A stretch of 64,000 nucleotides of DNA from contig CAZCDS010000023.1 of the NCBI GenBank assembly GCA_964497585.1, forward strand, positions 28,611 to 92,610, read 5' to 3'. Numbering within the stretch: the stretch's first letter is position 1; each line of letters starts with the position of its first letter. The stretch comes from CAZCDS01 sp964497585. Lineage in GTDB: Bacteria; Desulfobacterota; Desulfomonilia; Desulfomonilales; Desulfomonilaceae. The notes beneath the pieces were generated by a model, which had not been told where the DNA came from, searched no databases, and saw only the letters and a list, made by a program, of their open reading frames with translations. Below are positions 10,101 through 18,178 of this stretch, one piece after another. A program made the position numbers and the translations under genes.

Positions 10101-11624
10101 GGATTCTTTCAGCAGTACGCCAGCCTCATACGTAGGACTTGGTCCGCTAATCCCGACGAAAGATTCACCAAAGAAGTTCTCTAAGACTGATAGCTTGCGC
10201 GCGTCTACGTTGCTGCCTCTACTGGATGGATCTATGTCCTGACTGCCAGTCCACGTGAAAAGGACGCGGTGCATTAAGGCTTCCCGTGACTGTACGTCAT
10301 CAGCCTCCATGAACTGGATGACCAGCGATTTCAACTGTCCGGTGTTGTCTCGCACCATTGCTTGATCGAGATCATGAACAGTGCCATACCCTTGAAGATA
10401 CGGAAGCGCTGCAATGTCTTCGGGAACGTCCAGCCATTCACTGGGGACGCTATAGGCGCCATCGCGTTGGAGGCCGTATTCCGAGATCTCACCACTGGTG
10501 CCGTCCATTTTCTCGAACGTCGCGACGCTGTTGCGAACGTTCCCCTGGGGGTCAGCGGTACCGTCAGTCGTAGAATCCAAGCCGATGGATGTGATGCCGA
10601 GTTCGTCAAGAGTACTCAGTTCACCTGGTCCGAGGTGATGGTCCCCGTCCACATCCCGCCATACCCTCAGTCGCGAGAATTCGGCGTCGCCCGAGTCGAT
10701 CCTGCCATCCTGATTCCCGTCCAACTCGGCCAAGGCTTGGAAACCACTCGCCGCCTTTGTGCCGTCAGACAGCATGGTCTGGTCGCCAAACAGCTCGTTC
10801 CCGTCATTGATGATGCCGTCACCGTTTCTGTCCATTACCAGAAGGCCATCATCCGGATAAACCCAACCAGTCTGCTCCGCAAATCCGTCAGCATCGCCGT
10901 CAAAATATGCGCCAGCTTGAACATGAATCGTCTCGATTCCGTCACCGTCAATATGAACTATGAGAGGATCTCGATCCTCAAACTCACCACCGTAATCTTG
11001 TGCAAGCCTAAAGACGCCGAGGGGTCTTGCGATGTAGCATCCGGTTTGGTTGGCCTCATTATCATTGCCCAAACCATACATCTGTGCGTAGTTATCGGCC
11101 CAGTCCCCGCACGGGTCTATAGGATGCCATTGTCCCTGCGAATTTCGCGTCTTAACTCCAAAATGGAGATGGACAGCACCCCGAGAACCAATGTCGCTCA
11201 TAAGACCAATTTCGGTACCGGCAGTAATTACATCGTCCTGATTGACGGTCCTCCCGGTTATATGCAAGAGCATGACTTTGATACCATTTGTTGCGTCGGT
11301 TATCTCCACGCCTATTTCGACACCGCGACGGTTTCTTACTATGCTGACTTCTCCGTGAATGGGAGAACAGACACTTGTGTTTTCGCCTTTGCTTGTCCTT
11401 GTAGTGCCTTTACCCTGGATATCGTAGGCCCAGTGGTGGCGTGCGTCCGTGATATCCTCGTCGCGTGGGTCTTCGGGCCGCCATTCCCCGTATGTGCTTG
11501 TGAGGTGCATTCTGTTAGTAGCCATGTCGGGTAACATCACGTGGACGAAGGCCCGAAAGCTGGCTGGAAACTGAGGTAACGGTAGCGCGCGCTCGGTGCT
11601 TCGCCTATCAAGATCGACCTCCAT
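7089..11624 (-). CDS. RTX calcium-binding protein with N-terminal M23 peptidase domain; 3' end truncated
   Basis: A 1511-residue protein with no Sec signal, as expected for type I secretion. An M23 (LytM) domain at about 60-170 keeps H64 and D68 (HHWAYD), H121 and the HLH pair H152/H154, so zinc peptidase activity is plausible. At 220-350 lies an EF-hand-rich FrpC-like segment (HIDGDGIETI, DRNGDGIINDGNELFGD). From about 680 there are many GGxGxDxLxG nonapeptide repeats, interrupted by four HCBP-related modules that open with GSGQDT, GSGEDV or GYGQDT. Residue 1423 ends a repeat block at about 7354 just where a fifth module should begin. The last 88 residues are unrelated and run into ugd on the other strand. 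The ATG at 11624 follows AGGAGG. No type I transporter genes are nearby. Confidence 0.88.
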   Translation of the reverse strand: MEVDLDRRSTERALPLPQFPASFRAFVHVMLPDMATNRMHLTSTYGEWRPEDPRDEDITDARHHWAYDIQGKGTTRTSKGENTSVCSPIHGEVSIVRNRRGVEIGVEITDATNGIKVMLLHITGRTVNQDDVITAGTEIGLMSDIGSRGAVHLHFGVKTRNSQGQWHPIDPCGDWADNYAQMYGLGNDNEANQTGCYIARPLGVFRLAQDYGGEFEDRDPLIVHIDGDGIETIHVQAGAYFDGDADGFAEQTGWVYPDDGLLVMDRNGDGIINDGNELFGDQTMLSDGTKAASGFQALAELDGNQDGRIDSGDAEFSRLRVWRDVDGDHHLGPGELSTLDELGITSIGLDSTTDGTADPQGNVRNSVATFEKMDGTSGEISEYGLQRDGAYSVPSEWLDVPEDIAALPYLQGYGTVHDLDQAMVRDNTGQLKSLVIQFMEADDVQSREALMHRVLFTWTGSQDIDPSSRGSNVDARKLSVLENFFGESFVGISGPSPTYEAGVLLKESYRGIFELMYSELMAQTKLQDLYDMIGTKLDGNTNKFVPDFSDLVSAVEQAIAANPEHGKLLLSEFARSIRAVPSLLQDHYLSLREHFIQQDPELAWVFDTGGLPVYDHLHQGTRYWSPHIEGTDNADAVKGSLTEGDRYINGLNGNDVIYGTTRDEILINETGDALLVAGGGKDQIWAGADDDILDGGTGNDILKGGTGNDTYIFRRGSGQDTIIDPDPTEGNVDTIWLGSNLTPDEITLRRSGNNLVLRIIGTSDSLTVQDYFRNDSPLNRVEQIQFMDGTLLTEEDILDLIYAPREGDDTLYDVREQDTMNGLGGNDRLYGLGGDDLIHGDDGNDSLYGADGSDSLFGDTGNDRLYGGSGADSIDGGVGNDVLDGGTGDDIYTFNRGSGQDTLYDSDTTPGNIDTIALGDGVLPTDVELRRVGNDLKLTITDTGDSITVKNWLQDDTPYSGVEAITFTDGTTWTTEDFQDLAIAGSDNNDFITGFARSETIDAQPGDDIVHARAGDDTISGGTGSDQLYGDAGADTLNGGDANDVLQGGTGDDILDGGAGNDSLYGGDEYYWRDIYGSNGNDTYLFGRGSGEDVIIDHDRIAGNVDTIRLADDLTPDDVKVQQNGDSLEILIDGTTDKLTVLNWFWNDSDEYRVEAIQFVDGTTWDVDTSKEKTLQGTDGDDILVGTAETDTLEGFGGNDKIYGREANDLLDGGTGDDIIHGEAGNDTLLGGEGSDKLSGGLDDDTLDGGAGNDTLYGGTEFDWYGSPRPNGNDTYRFGRGYGQDTIVDHDKTAGNLDRIVFNDDTASGDVTLRRSGDDLVLWISGTTDTLTVQDWFKDESTANQVEQIEFADGTILDVDAIKGAVLQGTPGDDILIGYSSFDSIDGIGGQDTIYGNAGNDTLEGGPGDDYLDGGVGNDEYVFVSHRLHEVDGSPLIPAMNYQPASPARSKQRTNVSRAVGAHAQPSGMRGTARVILCMNISAVHHNSSQTTAVNPVSPRCSVWYGPRAVE

Positions 11625-11791
11625 CCTCTACCTCCTGCAGCGTTTATGACCAGTCCTCCTACCAGGACCAATTTCAAGTCTGGCCAGGACTTGCCAGTTG
11701 CCAAGTGTCCTCCGAAAAGCTTGAATATGGGTCTGCAGCGCTCGACGCACCGAGCATTCAAGTGTACCCGGGGGGGTTCGCTGCACGACCA

Positions 11792-13006
11792 TCATTTCGC
11801 TCCACGCCCTTTCAAGTATTGGACGATGTCGGCTCGACCAGTCTGGTGCGCTATGCTTAGCACCGTCCGTCCGCGTTCGTCAGTCGCATTGACGTCTGCA
11901 CCTTGGTGAACCAGCCATTTGATCACTGCCAAGTGATTCCCGTCGGTACCATCAACCGCCGCTATCAAGGCTCCGTCTACCGCGGTGGCTCCTTTTTCGC
12001 GGAGGAACTTGACCACGTCCAGGTTCCCGTTGGCCGCGGCTAGGACGAGCGGGGTGTTGCCTCTTGTGTCAACGGCGTTGACGTCAGAACCCATTTCCAC
12101 AAGCAGCCTGACCACATCGAGATGGCCTTGAGCCGCAGCGGACATCAGGGGGGTCCAGTGATTCTCGTCTGAAAATCCAGTTAGATCAGACCCTTTATCC
12201 ACAAGGAGCTTCGCCACGTCGAGGTTCCCTTGGAGAGCGGCTTCGATCAGGGCGGTGAAGCCATCCTCGTCCTTCGCATTTACGTCAGCGCCGTTCGCCA
12301 GAAGCACTCTCACCACACCGACGTGGCCTCGTTTTGCGGCTCTGATGAGGGGCGTCCTTTCGCCAACCCCGAACCTGGCGTTAAGATCAGCACCTGTCCC
12401 TATCAGCCGGCGCGTTTCGTTAACGTCGCCAGTCATAGCAGCATCCGTGAGGGTGAGTTCGGCGCCCCTCTCGCGGAGGAGCCTTACCACCGGCTTGTGA
12501 TCCCGAAAAGCGGCATTGCTCAACGCGCTCCAGCCATCGTGTGTGGTGACATTCACATCAGCGCCTTCTTGGAGGAGAATTCTTACCAGTTCTTCATTGC
12601 CGTTGTGTGCGGCGCCCATGAGAGGCGTGGGGGCCCTTCCGTGCCTCGCGTTAACGTCAGCGCCCTTTTTCAAGAGGAATTTGACAACCGCAGTGTGACC
12701 AGCTTGCGCGGCCCAGAACAACGGCGTCGCGCCAAGAATGTCAAACGCATTTACTGCGGCGCCCTTGTCCACAAGGGTCCGGGCCTGAGCCAGATCCCCA
12801 CTCCGCGCTGCTCGCATGAGCTGCTGGTTGAGAACAGTCGTACCTTTGGCTTTGCCAGCCGAGGGCAGGAGCGTCAAGAGGACCAACAGACCTAATATGC
12901 TTGGAGCTGTAAGGCGAATGAGTCTAGTCTTCAGAGGAATTCTGGGTACACCATACTTAATTCCCCTGTCTCTGGGATGCCTCCAGAAATGATCGTGTCT
13001 CCACAT
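11792..13006 (-). CDS. Exported ankyrin-repeat protein
   Basis: A 404-residue protein made almost entirely of about ten ankyrin repeats (for example TPLMGAAHNGNEELVRILLQ, GADVNAKDEDGFTALIEAAL), a protein-binding scaffold. A hydrophobic signal-like stretch (APSILGLLVLLTLL) precedes the repeats, so it is probably periplasmic. I chose the ATG at 13006 because AAAGGAG lies six bases upstream; an ATG at 13021 is also in frame. The N-terminal 30 residues are unusual: part of them is encoded by a copy of a dispersed repeat (12937-12967) read in frame, giving IKYGVPRI before the signal segment. No toxin or enzyme domain is fused to it. Confidence 0.85.
   Translation of the reverse strand: MWRHDHFWRHPRDRGIKYGVPRIPLKTRLIRLTAPSILGLLVLLTLLPSAGKAKGTTVLNQQLMRAARSGDLAQARTLVDKGAAVNAFDILGATPLFWAAQAGHTAVVKFLLKKGADVNARHGRAPTPLMGAAHNGNEELVRILLQEGADVNVTTHDGWSALSNAAFRDHKPVVRLLRERGAELTLTDAAMTGDVNETRRLIGTGADLNARFGVGERTPLIRAAKRGHVGVVRVLLANGADVNAKDEDGFTALIEAALQGNLDVAKLLVDKGSDLTGFSDENHWTPLMSAAAQGHLDVVRLLVEMGSDVNAVDTRGNTPLVLAAANGNLDVVKFLREKGATAVDGALIAAVDGTDGNHLAVIKWLVHQGADVNATDERGRTVLSIAHQTGRADIVQYLKGRGAK
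12937..12967. repeat. Dispersed repeat copy 1 (core GGGTACACCATACTTAATTC)
   Basis: Thirty-one bases are nearly identical to 14659-14689; the shared core is GGGTACACCATACTTAATTC. This copy lies inside the 5' coding part of the ankyrin gene and is translated in the reverse orientation. Related strings occur widely in environmental genomes near REP-associated transposases, from memory; no transposase is present here. Confidence 0.75.
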
Positions 13007-13302
13007 ACAAGCTCCTTTCACTGACCTGCCTCAATCCGCCCACGCGCTCGCCTCCTGCAGGAAATCTCTCCTACCAAGACACGAAGCCACTACGAAAATT
13101 GCGACACCGGGAGTTTCGAACCGTAAAGGCACAGAGGCACGGAGAATTCCTCCGCTGCCATCTGGCTACTGCCCCTACTCACCAGGTCTTCGATCCACGA
13201 CATCACGGTTCCTCGCCGCTTACCGGTTGTACCGGTATAGGCTCATTCTGTTAGCATCTGCCTGACCCGAAACTCATCTTCAGCCTCCATGGGGGCCCCT
13301 CA

Positions 13303-13340
13303 AGAAATTTCCACCACAGAGACACGAAGGGCACGGAGAG
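13303..13340. repeat. Dispersed repeat, best copy (core CCACCACAGAGACACGAAGG)
   Basis: A copy of a short repeat whose fuller form reads GAAATTTCCACCACAGAGAC then ACGAAGGGCACGGAGA. Other copies, full or decayed, lie at about 13061-13090, 13125-13149, 14088-14105, 14386-14418, 14793-14830 and 14841-14880. All are between genes. Confidence 0.8.
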
Positions 13341-13739
13341 TCCCTAGCTTCCCCAGAAGCTTGCGCCTCAGGTACTCGCCTCTTGACCCCGCATCATGGT
13401 CGCTCCGGCAACGTGACCCAACGTTGTGTTTGTCAGAAGTACAGTCTGTTTACGACGCCCCGGATATGGGTCAGTCGGCCGATCGTCTTGACATCCGCCT
13501 GACCCGTTGAAACGCCTATGTCCGCAGCTCGTGCGGGTATTTTACGTGATCGAGCTACCCTCTCGTCCGAACCATCCCCTTTGTGCCCTACCTGAACGTC
13601 TAACCGGCAGAGAGTCACTACGCCAGCCGAAAAGAATGGCTCTCGCCGTCTTCTGAATACGCTCTGTCAAAGGTTGGAACCCCAGGGGGTCCAAGTTAGC
13701 AGCCATGGGAGCCTCAGTCAATCCCAAAATCAAGCGTGG

Positions 13740-13768
13740 GCCAAAAACCAAACTACCTGGTTTTTGGC
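13740..13768. terminator. Perfect 10-bp inverted repeat, possible bidirectional terminator
   Basis: GCCAAAAACC, a nine-base loop, then GGTTTTTGGC. The A/T runs sit inside the stem rather than after it, so a terminator role is uncertain; it may be a transposon-end relic in this decayed region. Confidence 0.35.
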
Positions 13769-13900
13769 TTATAAGCCCTTGGTATTACGTACCCGCGCCC
13801 TTCTTTTTTGGGTATTTTTGCTCCCCATTCACTACCCAAGTGGCCCGAAAAAATAACGGGGGGCTCCACCCTCCGCGCAACATGCCTGCCTGTTCACCGA

Positions 13901-13995
13901 GGTCAGCCCCGTACAGCGAATCGTTTCCCTCATCACCGTGAATAGCATCATCACCCGTGAGCCCGTAGAGCTTGTCATTCCCCGGGCGAGCATTC
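13901..13995 (-). pseudogene. RTX nonapeptide-repeat remnant
   Basis: About 95 bases translate on the minus strand to NDKLYGLTGDDAIHGDEGND followed by SLYGAD, which is clear RTX repeat sequence. The DNA is close to 9065-9150 of the intact RTX gene (shared strings such as GTACAGCGAATCGTTTCC and GAGCCCGTAGAG, with few differences). Non-RTX sequence starts abruptly on both sides. It is a left-over piece of a second RTX gene or of a partial duplication. Confidence 0.8.
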
Positions 13996-14658
13996 CAAGA
14001 AGTCTGAACCACAGCTCCACAAAGCCACAGCGAATCCATCGTTTCCTCCAAGGGTACGCCTCAGCACCCAGCAGGCATCTCGCTTCGAGCACAGAGACAC
14101 CTCAGCAATGGCGGCTCCACCCGTTCGACGGGGTTGTTTCCTCCGGTCCAAGCCCGGAGTTGCAATGATCGTCTGGGCGTCTTGTTCCGTGATCGCCTCC
14201 TGGAGGCCGGTCCGGGAAATCCAGTCGAACACTCCGACTACTTCATCAGAGTCGGGTTCTCGGCCTATCCCGACCCCGACCTGACCCGGAGTGAGACCTC
14301 CCTTCCGTATCGTTCCCACTTTCTTCGTGTTAGCGTCGGATTAGTCCTGTCTCCCCTTTTTTTCTTCGCGCTACGCCTCTGGTTCAAGAAATCTCCGCCA
14401 CCAAGAGCAAAGGCACTGATAACGTCTCTGAGACATGAGACATGCCCTCTTTAGACCACGTTAGGACGGTTAGGCGGTTGGGATTCGGAAAGTGCCCCAA
14501 AAATCCTGTGCGACAATGCCGGCGGTTACAACCAAGCACAACAAGGTAGTTGTACGGGCTGCCCTCATGGGCTTCGCCATTTCACGGTTTACCCAAGCAA
14601 TACCCATGCCACAATCCCGCTGGACAGCAGAAACGCCACTACGTCAGTTGAATTCCGT

Positions 14659-14689
14659 GAATTCCGGGTACACCATACTTAATTCCCCC
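14659..14689. repeat. Dispersed repeat copy 2 (core GGGTACACCATACTTAATTC)
   Basis: Second copy of the element at 12937-12967, in the same orientation. Here the leading GAATTCCG is doubled (GAATTCCGTGAATTCCGGG). It lies in non-coding DNA. Confidence 0.75.
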
Positions 14690-14840
14690 TGTGTATGTGA
14701 AATCTGGTGAAATCTGGGGACATAAAACCGATTTCTCATCCGCTCACCTTCCGTAGCTTGCGCTAGGCTGCCACGGTCTCTCTTGGTGCAAAAAGCTTCC
14801 ACCACCAAGCCTCGAAGGCACCAAGAAGACGAAGATTCCA

Positions 14841-14880
14841 GGGAAGTTTCCACCACAGAGACACTGAGGGCACGGAGAAT
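14841..14880. repeat. Dispersed repeat, second good copy (CCACCACAGAGACACTGAGG)
   Basis: Matches the copy at 13303-13340 at most positions. Both regions also share a downstream string: CGACATCACGGTTCCTCGCC at 13198 and GGACATCACGGTTGCCCGCC at 14931, so the mobile or duplicated unit may be over 100 bases long. Confidence 0.75.
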
Positions 14881-14970
14881 ATCTCCTTATGCACCCTGGG
14901 TGCGCCCTGCCCAACGAGGCCTACAATCAAGGACATCACGGTTGCCCGCCAGCCGACAAGGCAGGCGTGC

Positions 14971-16107
14971 CTATTTCCGCAACCACACTTCCTTGAGGAT
15001 ACGGAATTCGTGGTCTCTGCCCGGTACCAACACGAACCGTTTCCATTGCTTCTCCTGGTGATGTCCTCCCCTGAACGTGCGCAAAGCATCCACGACGAAG
15101 TGGTTTCCTCTTTTCTTGATACTTATATGGTCCAGAGCAACCCGAATGGTCGGGTATTTGATAAAGAACTGCTTCTTTGACTCAAGAAACCGTTCACGAT
15201 CAAGCTTGCCCGACCGGAAGTCGGGATGATAGACCTGCCACAGGAGGTCGAGATCCTCAGACTCCCACCCTAATTTCCACTTTTCGAGCGTCGCCATAAT
15301 CTCCTTTCTTTCTTCTTCCGCCCGGCCCTTGTGGGAGGCACCGCAGGGTGGCGGTGGAGCAGACTCTTGTGTAACCGCTTTCGGTGTCTTGGCGAAGGCC
15401 TTTTCCGGGGCAGTGACCGGACGCCTTAAACGTGCCACTCTCTTCAATTTGCCTCGTGTCGTAAGCTTGTCGACGTATACGGTTCCCCAATCCCGCTCGC
15501 CCGTGGAGGACCGCAGGGGAGTCAATATCTCACACGATCTGTCCGGCTCGACCCGCCTCAGTTCGCGCGCCAGTTTGCGACGGTGAATCCGTTTCAGCGC
15601 AAGGATCCGCTCGAGCTTCTCCCCATCCCCATGCCATACGAATTGCTTGACATCGATCCGAAGCTCGCCGGAGACGTATACTGTCACCCACCAGGCTTCC
15701 AGTCCGTGCAAACGACAGATTTTGACCCTTTCCGCCGATCCTAAAGAGCGGGCTTTGTCTGCGGCGATCCGTCGTATGACCCGGTAGTCGGACTCGGGCT
15801 TCGGACGCCCCTTCGTGGTGCGATCGCGGCGGGCCCGGCCTGGGGACGCCTCGGCTGGCGGCGGCTTGGGAGTTGAACGCGATTTGCCCTCTTCCATTTG
15901 ATCTCGGCCGAGTTCTTCAGCGAAGCCTGAGGAAGCCTTCCCGGAGACTCGTCGATTCTTGTTCAACACTTTAGGGCTGTTCGAGGGTTCTTTGACGTCC
16001 TTCGCCGTCCTTGCAGCGCACGCGCCGCACATGAGCGCGGCAACGAGGAGGACAAGCCACCCCGCCAAATCTCTTCTTGCTATGGAGGCTTTCGGGAATC
16101 GATTCAC
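14971..16107 (-). CDS. Exported protein with C-terminal NTF2-like domain
   Basis: A 378-residue protein. A signal segment (LAGWLVLLVAALMCGACAA) resembles a lipoprotein signal but has an imperfect lipobox. A basic, proline-rich linker covers about 35-105, followed by a middle domain of unknown type with EAWWVTVYVSGELRIDVKQF. The last 110 residues look like an NTF2/SnoaL-type cone (LEKWKLGWESEDLDLLWQVY, IKKRGNHFVVDALRTF), a fold often found as an accessory domain in deltaproteobacterial envelope proteins. It starts with GTG, which overlaps the stop codon of the upstream pseudogene (GTGA), showing an operon with translational coupling. Confidence 0.72.
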   Translation of the reverse strand: MNRFPKASIARRDLAGWLVLLVAALMCGACAARTAKDVKEPSNSPKVLNKNRRVSGKASSGFAEELGRDQMEEGKSRSTPKPPPAEASPGRARRDRTTKGRPKPESDYRVIRRIAADKARSLGSAERVKICRLHGLEAWWVTVYVSGELRIDVKQFVWHGDGEKLERILALKRIHRRKLARELRRVEPDRSCEILTPLRSSTGERDWGTVYVDKLTTRGKLKRVARLRRPVTAPEKAFAKTPKAVTQESAPPPPCGASHKGRAEEERKEIMATLEKWKLGWESEDLDLLWQVYHPDFRSGKLDRERFLESKKQFFIKYPTIRVALDHISIKKRGNHFVVDALRTFRGGHHQEKQWKRFVLVPGRDHEFRILKEVWLRK

Positions 16108-16693
16108 CGTATTTCTATCGTCTTTCGAAGCGTCGCGCGCTTTGTGCTATTCTTGTCTCGTACAACACACTCGATGGCACACTTGCCGGAAGTCGCACCG
16201 GTAGGATTGAAATTCAAGTTCATGAAGATCTCGAAGTTCGGGCAGTGGCTTTTCCAGGACCATTTCCCGAAGTTGCGTTGTCCGCCGAATATTTTGCCCT
16301 TCGTGCCCATCAGGGTAAAATCCGTTTCCAGACCGAACGCAAAAAGGTCTCCTTCTTGCCGTATGGTATAAGCGACCGTTCCAAACAGATAAGAATGGGT
16401 TCCTTTCTTGCGAAAACGTTGTTCCCTCTTGGTTGATACATTCCGAATCCTGAGGCCTACTCTTTGACGATGACCGCCTTGGAGACGAACATGGGTGATG
16501 CGGAGCATATCTTCAACAGAGCAGCCTGCAGGGCAGACATGGCCTCTCTCAATTGGGCGCTGCTTATCTGAGCCTTCGCCTTGCCCAGGAGCGCAATGGA
16601 GTCTTCGTCGGCCGGGGTGGCAGGGTTGGGACAGATGATTAAGAAAGTACAGCCGAGCCATATTCCTTTAATGACCATTCCCCGTCTTGTCAT
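16104..16693 (-). pseudogene. Broken small exported-protein gene (one nonsense, one frameshift)
   Basis: The 5' part starts at an ATG with the strong site GGAGGG and encodes a signal peptide and LLGKAKAQISSAQLREAMSA, ending at a TAG at 16457-16459. Beyond this stop the same frame continues as ASGFGMYQPRGNNVFARKEP then ILICLE. After that the coding sense moves to another frame, giving VAYTIRQEGDLFAFGLETDF and RNFGKWSWKSHCPNFEIFMN to the end at 16104. Restoring one C in GAACGGTCGCT would give ICLEPVAYTIRQ in a single frame. The pieces together match, from memory, a family of about 190-residue exported proteins in deltaproteobacteria. The final TGA overlaps the next gene's GTG. Confidence 0.75.
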
Positions 16694-17277
16694 TACTCCC
16701 TCCTCTGTCTCGTGAAATGTTTCGCGAATCATGAGCGCTGGTATGGAAACTATTGTATCAGAAGAATCCCAAGGGACCGCATCTTTTCCTCATCGGCAGT
16801 TTCAGGAGGAAGTCGGCTTTCGACTTCCTTACGTTGCGACGCACGATGAGGAATGAACATGCGGGCACGTCCCGCAGTCAGGCCGAGGCGTATCCCGTGG
16901 CCCGCCGGATGGGACGAGCCGCCCGATACACTGCACCGCGCATGGGGGTTATTGCCTGTCACGACCTCACAGCAGTTAGGTGAGCGGCTCCGCTCAGGAT
17001 TGTCGTTGACCGTGGAGCCGGGGTTGGGTATGCTCAAAGCGTGGGAAACTGGCCAATCATCTGACACAAATGCGGGAATTGGCCCTGCTGGAGAACTCTC
17101 CGAGATATATCCGCGGCAATTCGAGATCCGGGAGACGATCGGACCACTCATGAGACTCCTGAAGCGAAGCGGAGAGGCGCGATCCCGCTATGAGTCCCGG
17201 CCAACAGAACGACGTTGAAAGCCAGTGCACGAGGCAATGCGCCAAAGTGCAGCGGCGGCTTAACGCGGAGCGATGCC
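16694..17277. other. Intergenic region
   Basis: About 580 bases between divergent transcription units. Two long reading frames in it have no ribosome site and no domain signature. A short GC-rich hairpin (GAGCGGctcCGCTC) lies near 16982. Nothing else is recognised. Confidence 0.4.
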
Positions 17278-18012
17278 GTGAAACGTTCCCGCATGCAAAC
17301 TGTATCGGAGCCGAGCCGGGAGGGTTCAGACGGCCCCGGCTCGAGGCCGGGAACTGAAACAAGGGCACGTGAGAAAAGGACCAAGAGACGGCGAACGGCC
17401 CGTTTGCTGGTGATTGTCTTGGTAATGGTCGCCATTGCGGTTGCATCGACGTGCGTGAGGCCCGAGTTTGCATTCACTTTGCTCATGGTGATGTATCCGC
17501 TCGCCCTGGTGCTGATGTACTGCCTGATCAGAATCTGTTGGCTGTCCATCAGGTCAAGGGCTCTCCGCGTGGCTTTTCTGGTTTTTGCCTTGCCGGTGGG
17601 ATTCTTCGTGGTAGCTCTCATCTCCTATGGAGCGGCCATGGTTCCGACCTATTTCGGCGAGCGCTTGGCTCAGGCGGATATGGCTCCCCTCATACGGTTC
17701 CTTGACCGGGAAACCGAAAGGATCGGACATCCGCCCGACAATGTCCTGCCGGGATTACGGGAACTCAATCCGGGACCGCTGGGTTCGTGGATCGAGTACT
17801 ATCCGGGAAGAAAAGCATATGCGATAAAAATATGGCTTTACAAACCATACACATTCCGGATCTCAACCATGTACTCGTCGGATAGCCGTACGTGGGAAAG
17901 ACAGTTTGGTGATACCGCGGCAATCAGGCTTCGACCGAGGTTCACGTACGACAAGAGGATAACGTGTTCGTACCGCGAAAGGTGGACGTGTACCGGAAAA
18001 GACGGGAGATAG
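17278..18012 (+). CDS. Predicted membrane protein of unknown function
   Basis: A 244-residue protein. A basic N-terminal tail (REKRTKRRRTARLL) is followed by three probable membrane segments at about 40-58, 62-82 and 92-115 (LLVIVLVMVAIAVAS, LLMVMYPLALVLMYCLI, AFLVFALPVGFFVVAL). The C-terminal part outside the membrane is mixed alpha/beta, with ADMAPLIRFLDRETERIG and GSWIEYYPGRKAYAIKIW. I recognise no family. The GTG at 17278 has GGAG seven bases upstream; an ATG at 17293 is the alternative. Confidence 0.6.
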   Translation: MKRSRMQTVSEPSREGSDGPGSRPGTETRAREKRTKRRRTARLLVIVLVMVAIAVASTCVRPEFAFTLLMVMYPLALVLMYCLIRICWLSIRSRALRVAFLVFALPVGFFVVALISYGAAMVPTYFGERLAQADMAPLIRFLDRETERIGHPPDNVLPGLRELNPGPLGSWIEYYPGRKAYAIKIWLYKPYTFRISTMYSSDSRTWERQFGDTAAIRLRPRFTYDKRITCSYRERWTCTGKDGR

Positions 18013-18178
18013 GGCATTTCCAACCGTGTAGCGACGCACGCTAAGAATGTGGCCGATGCCGGCATGAGGGAACCGCCGGACTGCGTGTCGGCTCGGGCCA
18101 CGGGAGCGAGGGAGAGGATCAATTCAGGCACAATTTCAATTTGTCTGAAGATGAGATGCTTGGAGGGAGTGGGCCTAC

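Larger units (their letters stand above)
13007..14970. other. Two-kilobase decayed intergenic region with repeats
   Basis: No intact gene is supported between the ankyrin gene and the exported NTF2-like protein gene. The region holds seven partial or full copies of a CACAGAGACAC-type repeat, one copy of the TACACCATACTTAATT repeat, a perfect ten-base inverted repeat at 13740-13768, and a fragment of RTX coding sequence at 13901-13995. The reading frames present lack ribosome sites and family resemblance. Confidence 0.7.

Noticed and set aside
10362..11534. 390-codon plus-strand frame opposite the RTX gene 5' part
   Set aside because: The RTX/M23 reading frame on the minus strand shows clear domains; the opposite frame has none.
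7089..11624. Repeated units of the RTX region considered as a CRISPR or tandem DNA array
   Set aside because: The repetition is at codon level (nonapeptide repeats) with irregular spacing and no unique spacers of constant length.
13975..14319. 114-codon minus-strand frame over the RTX remnant
   Set aside because: Only its far end overlaps RTX-like sequence in another frame; the remainder has no ribosome site or family resemblance.
13061..14880. CACAGAGACAC repeats considered as a CRISPR array
   Set aside because: Copies are unevenly spaced, variable in length, and no cas gene is present.
16985..17210. Possible group II intron or retroelement remnant
   Set aside because: No domain V hairpin or reverse-transcriptase motif could be found.
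16853..17218. 121-codon plus-strand frame upstream of the membrane-protein gene
   Set aside because: No ribosome site, biased arginine/proline composition and no motif; a short peptidase-like string in it appears to be chance.
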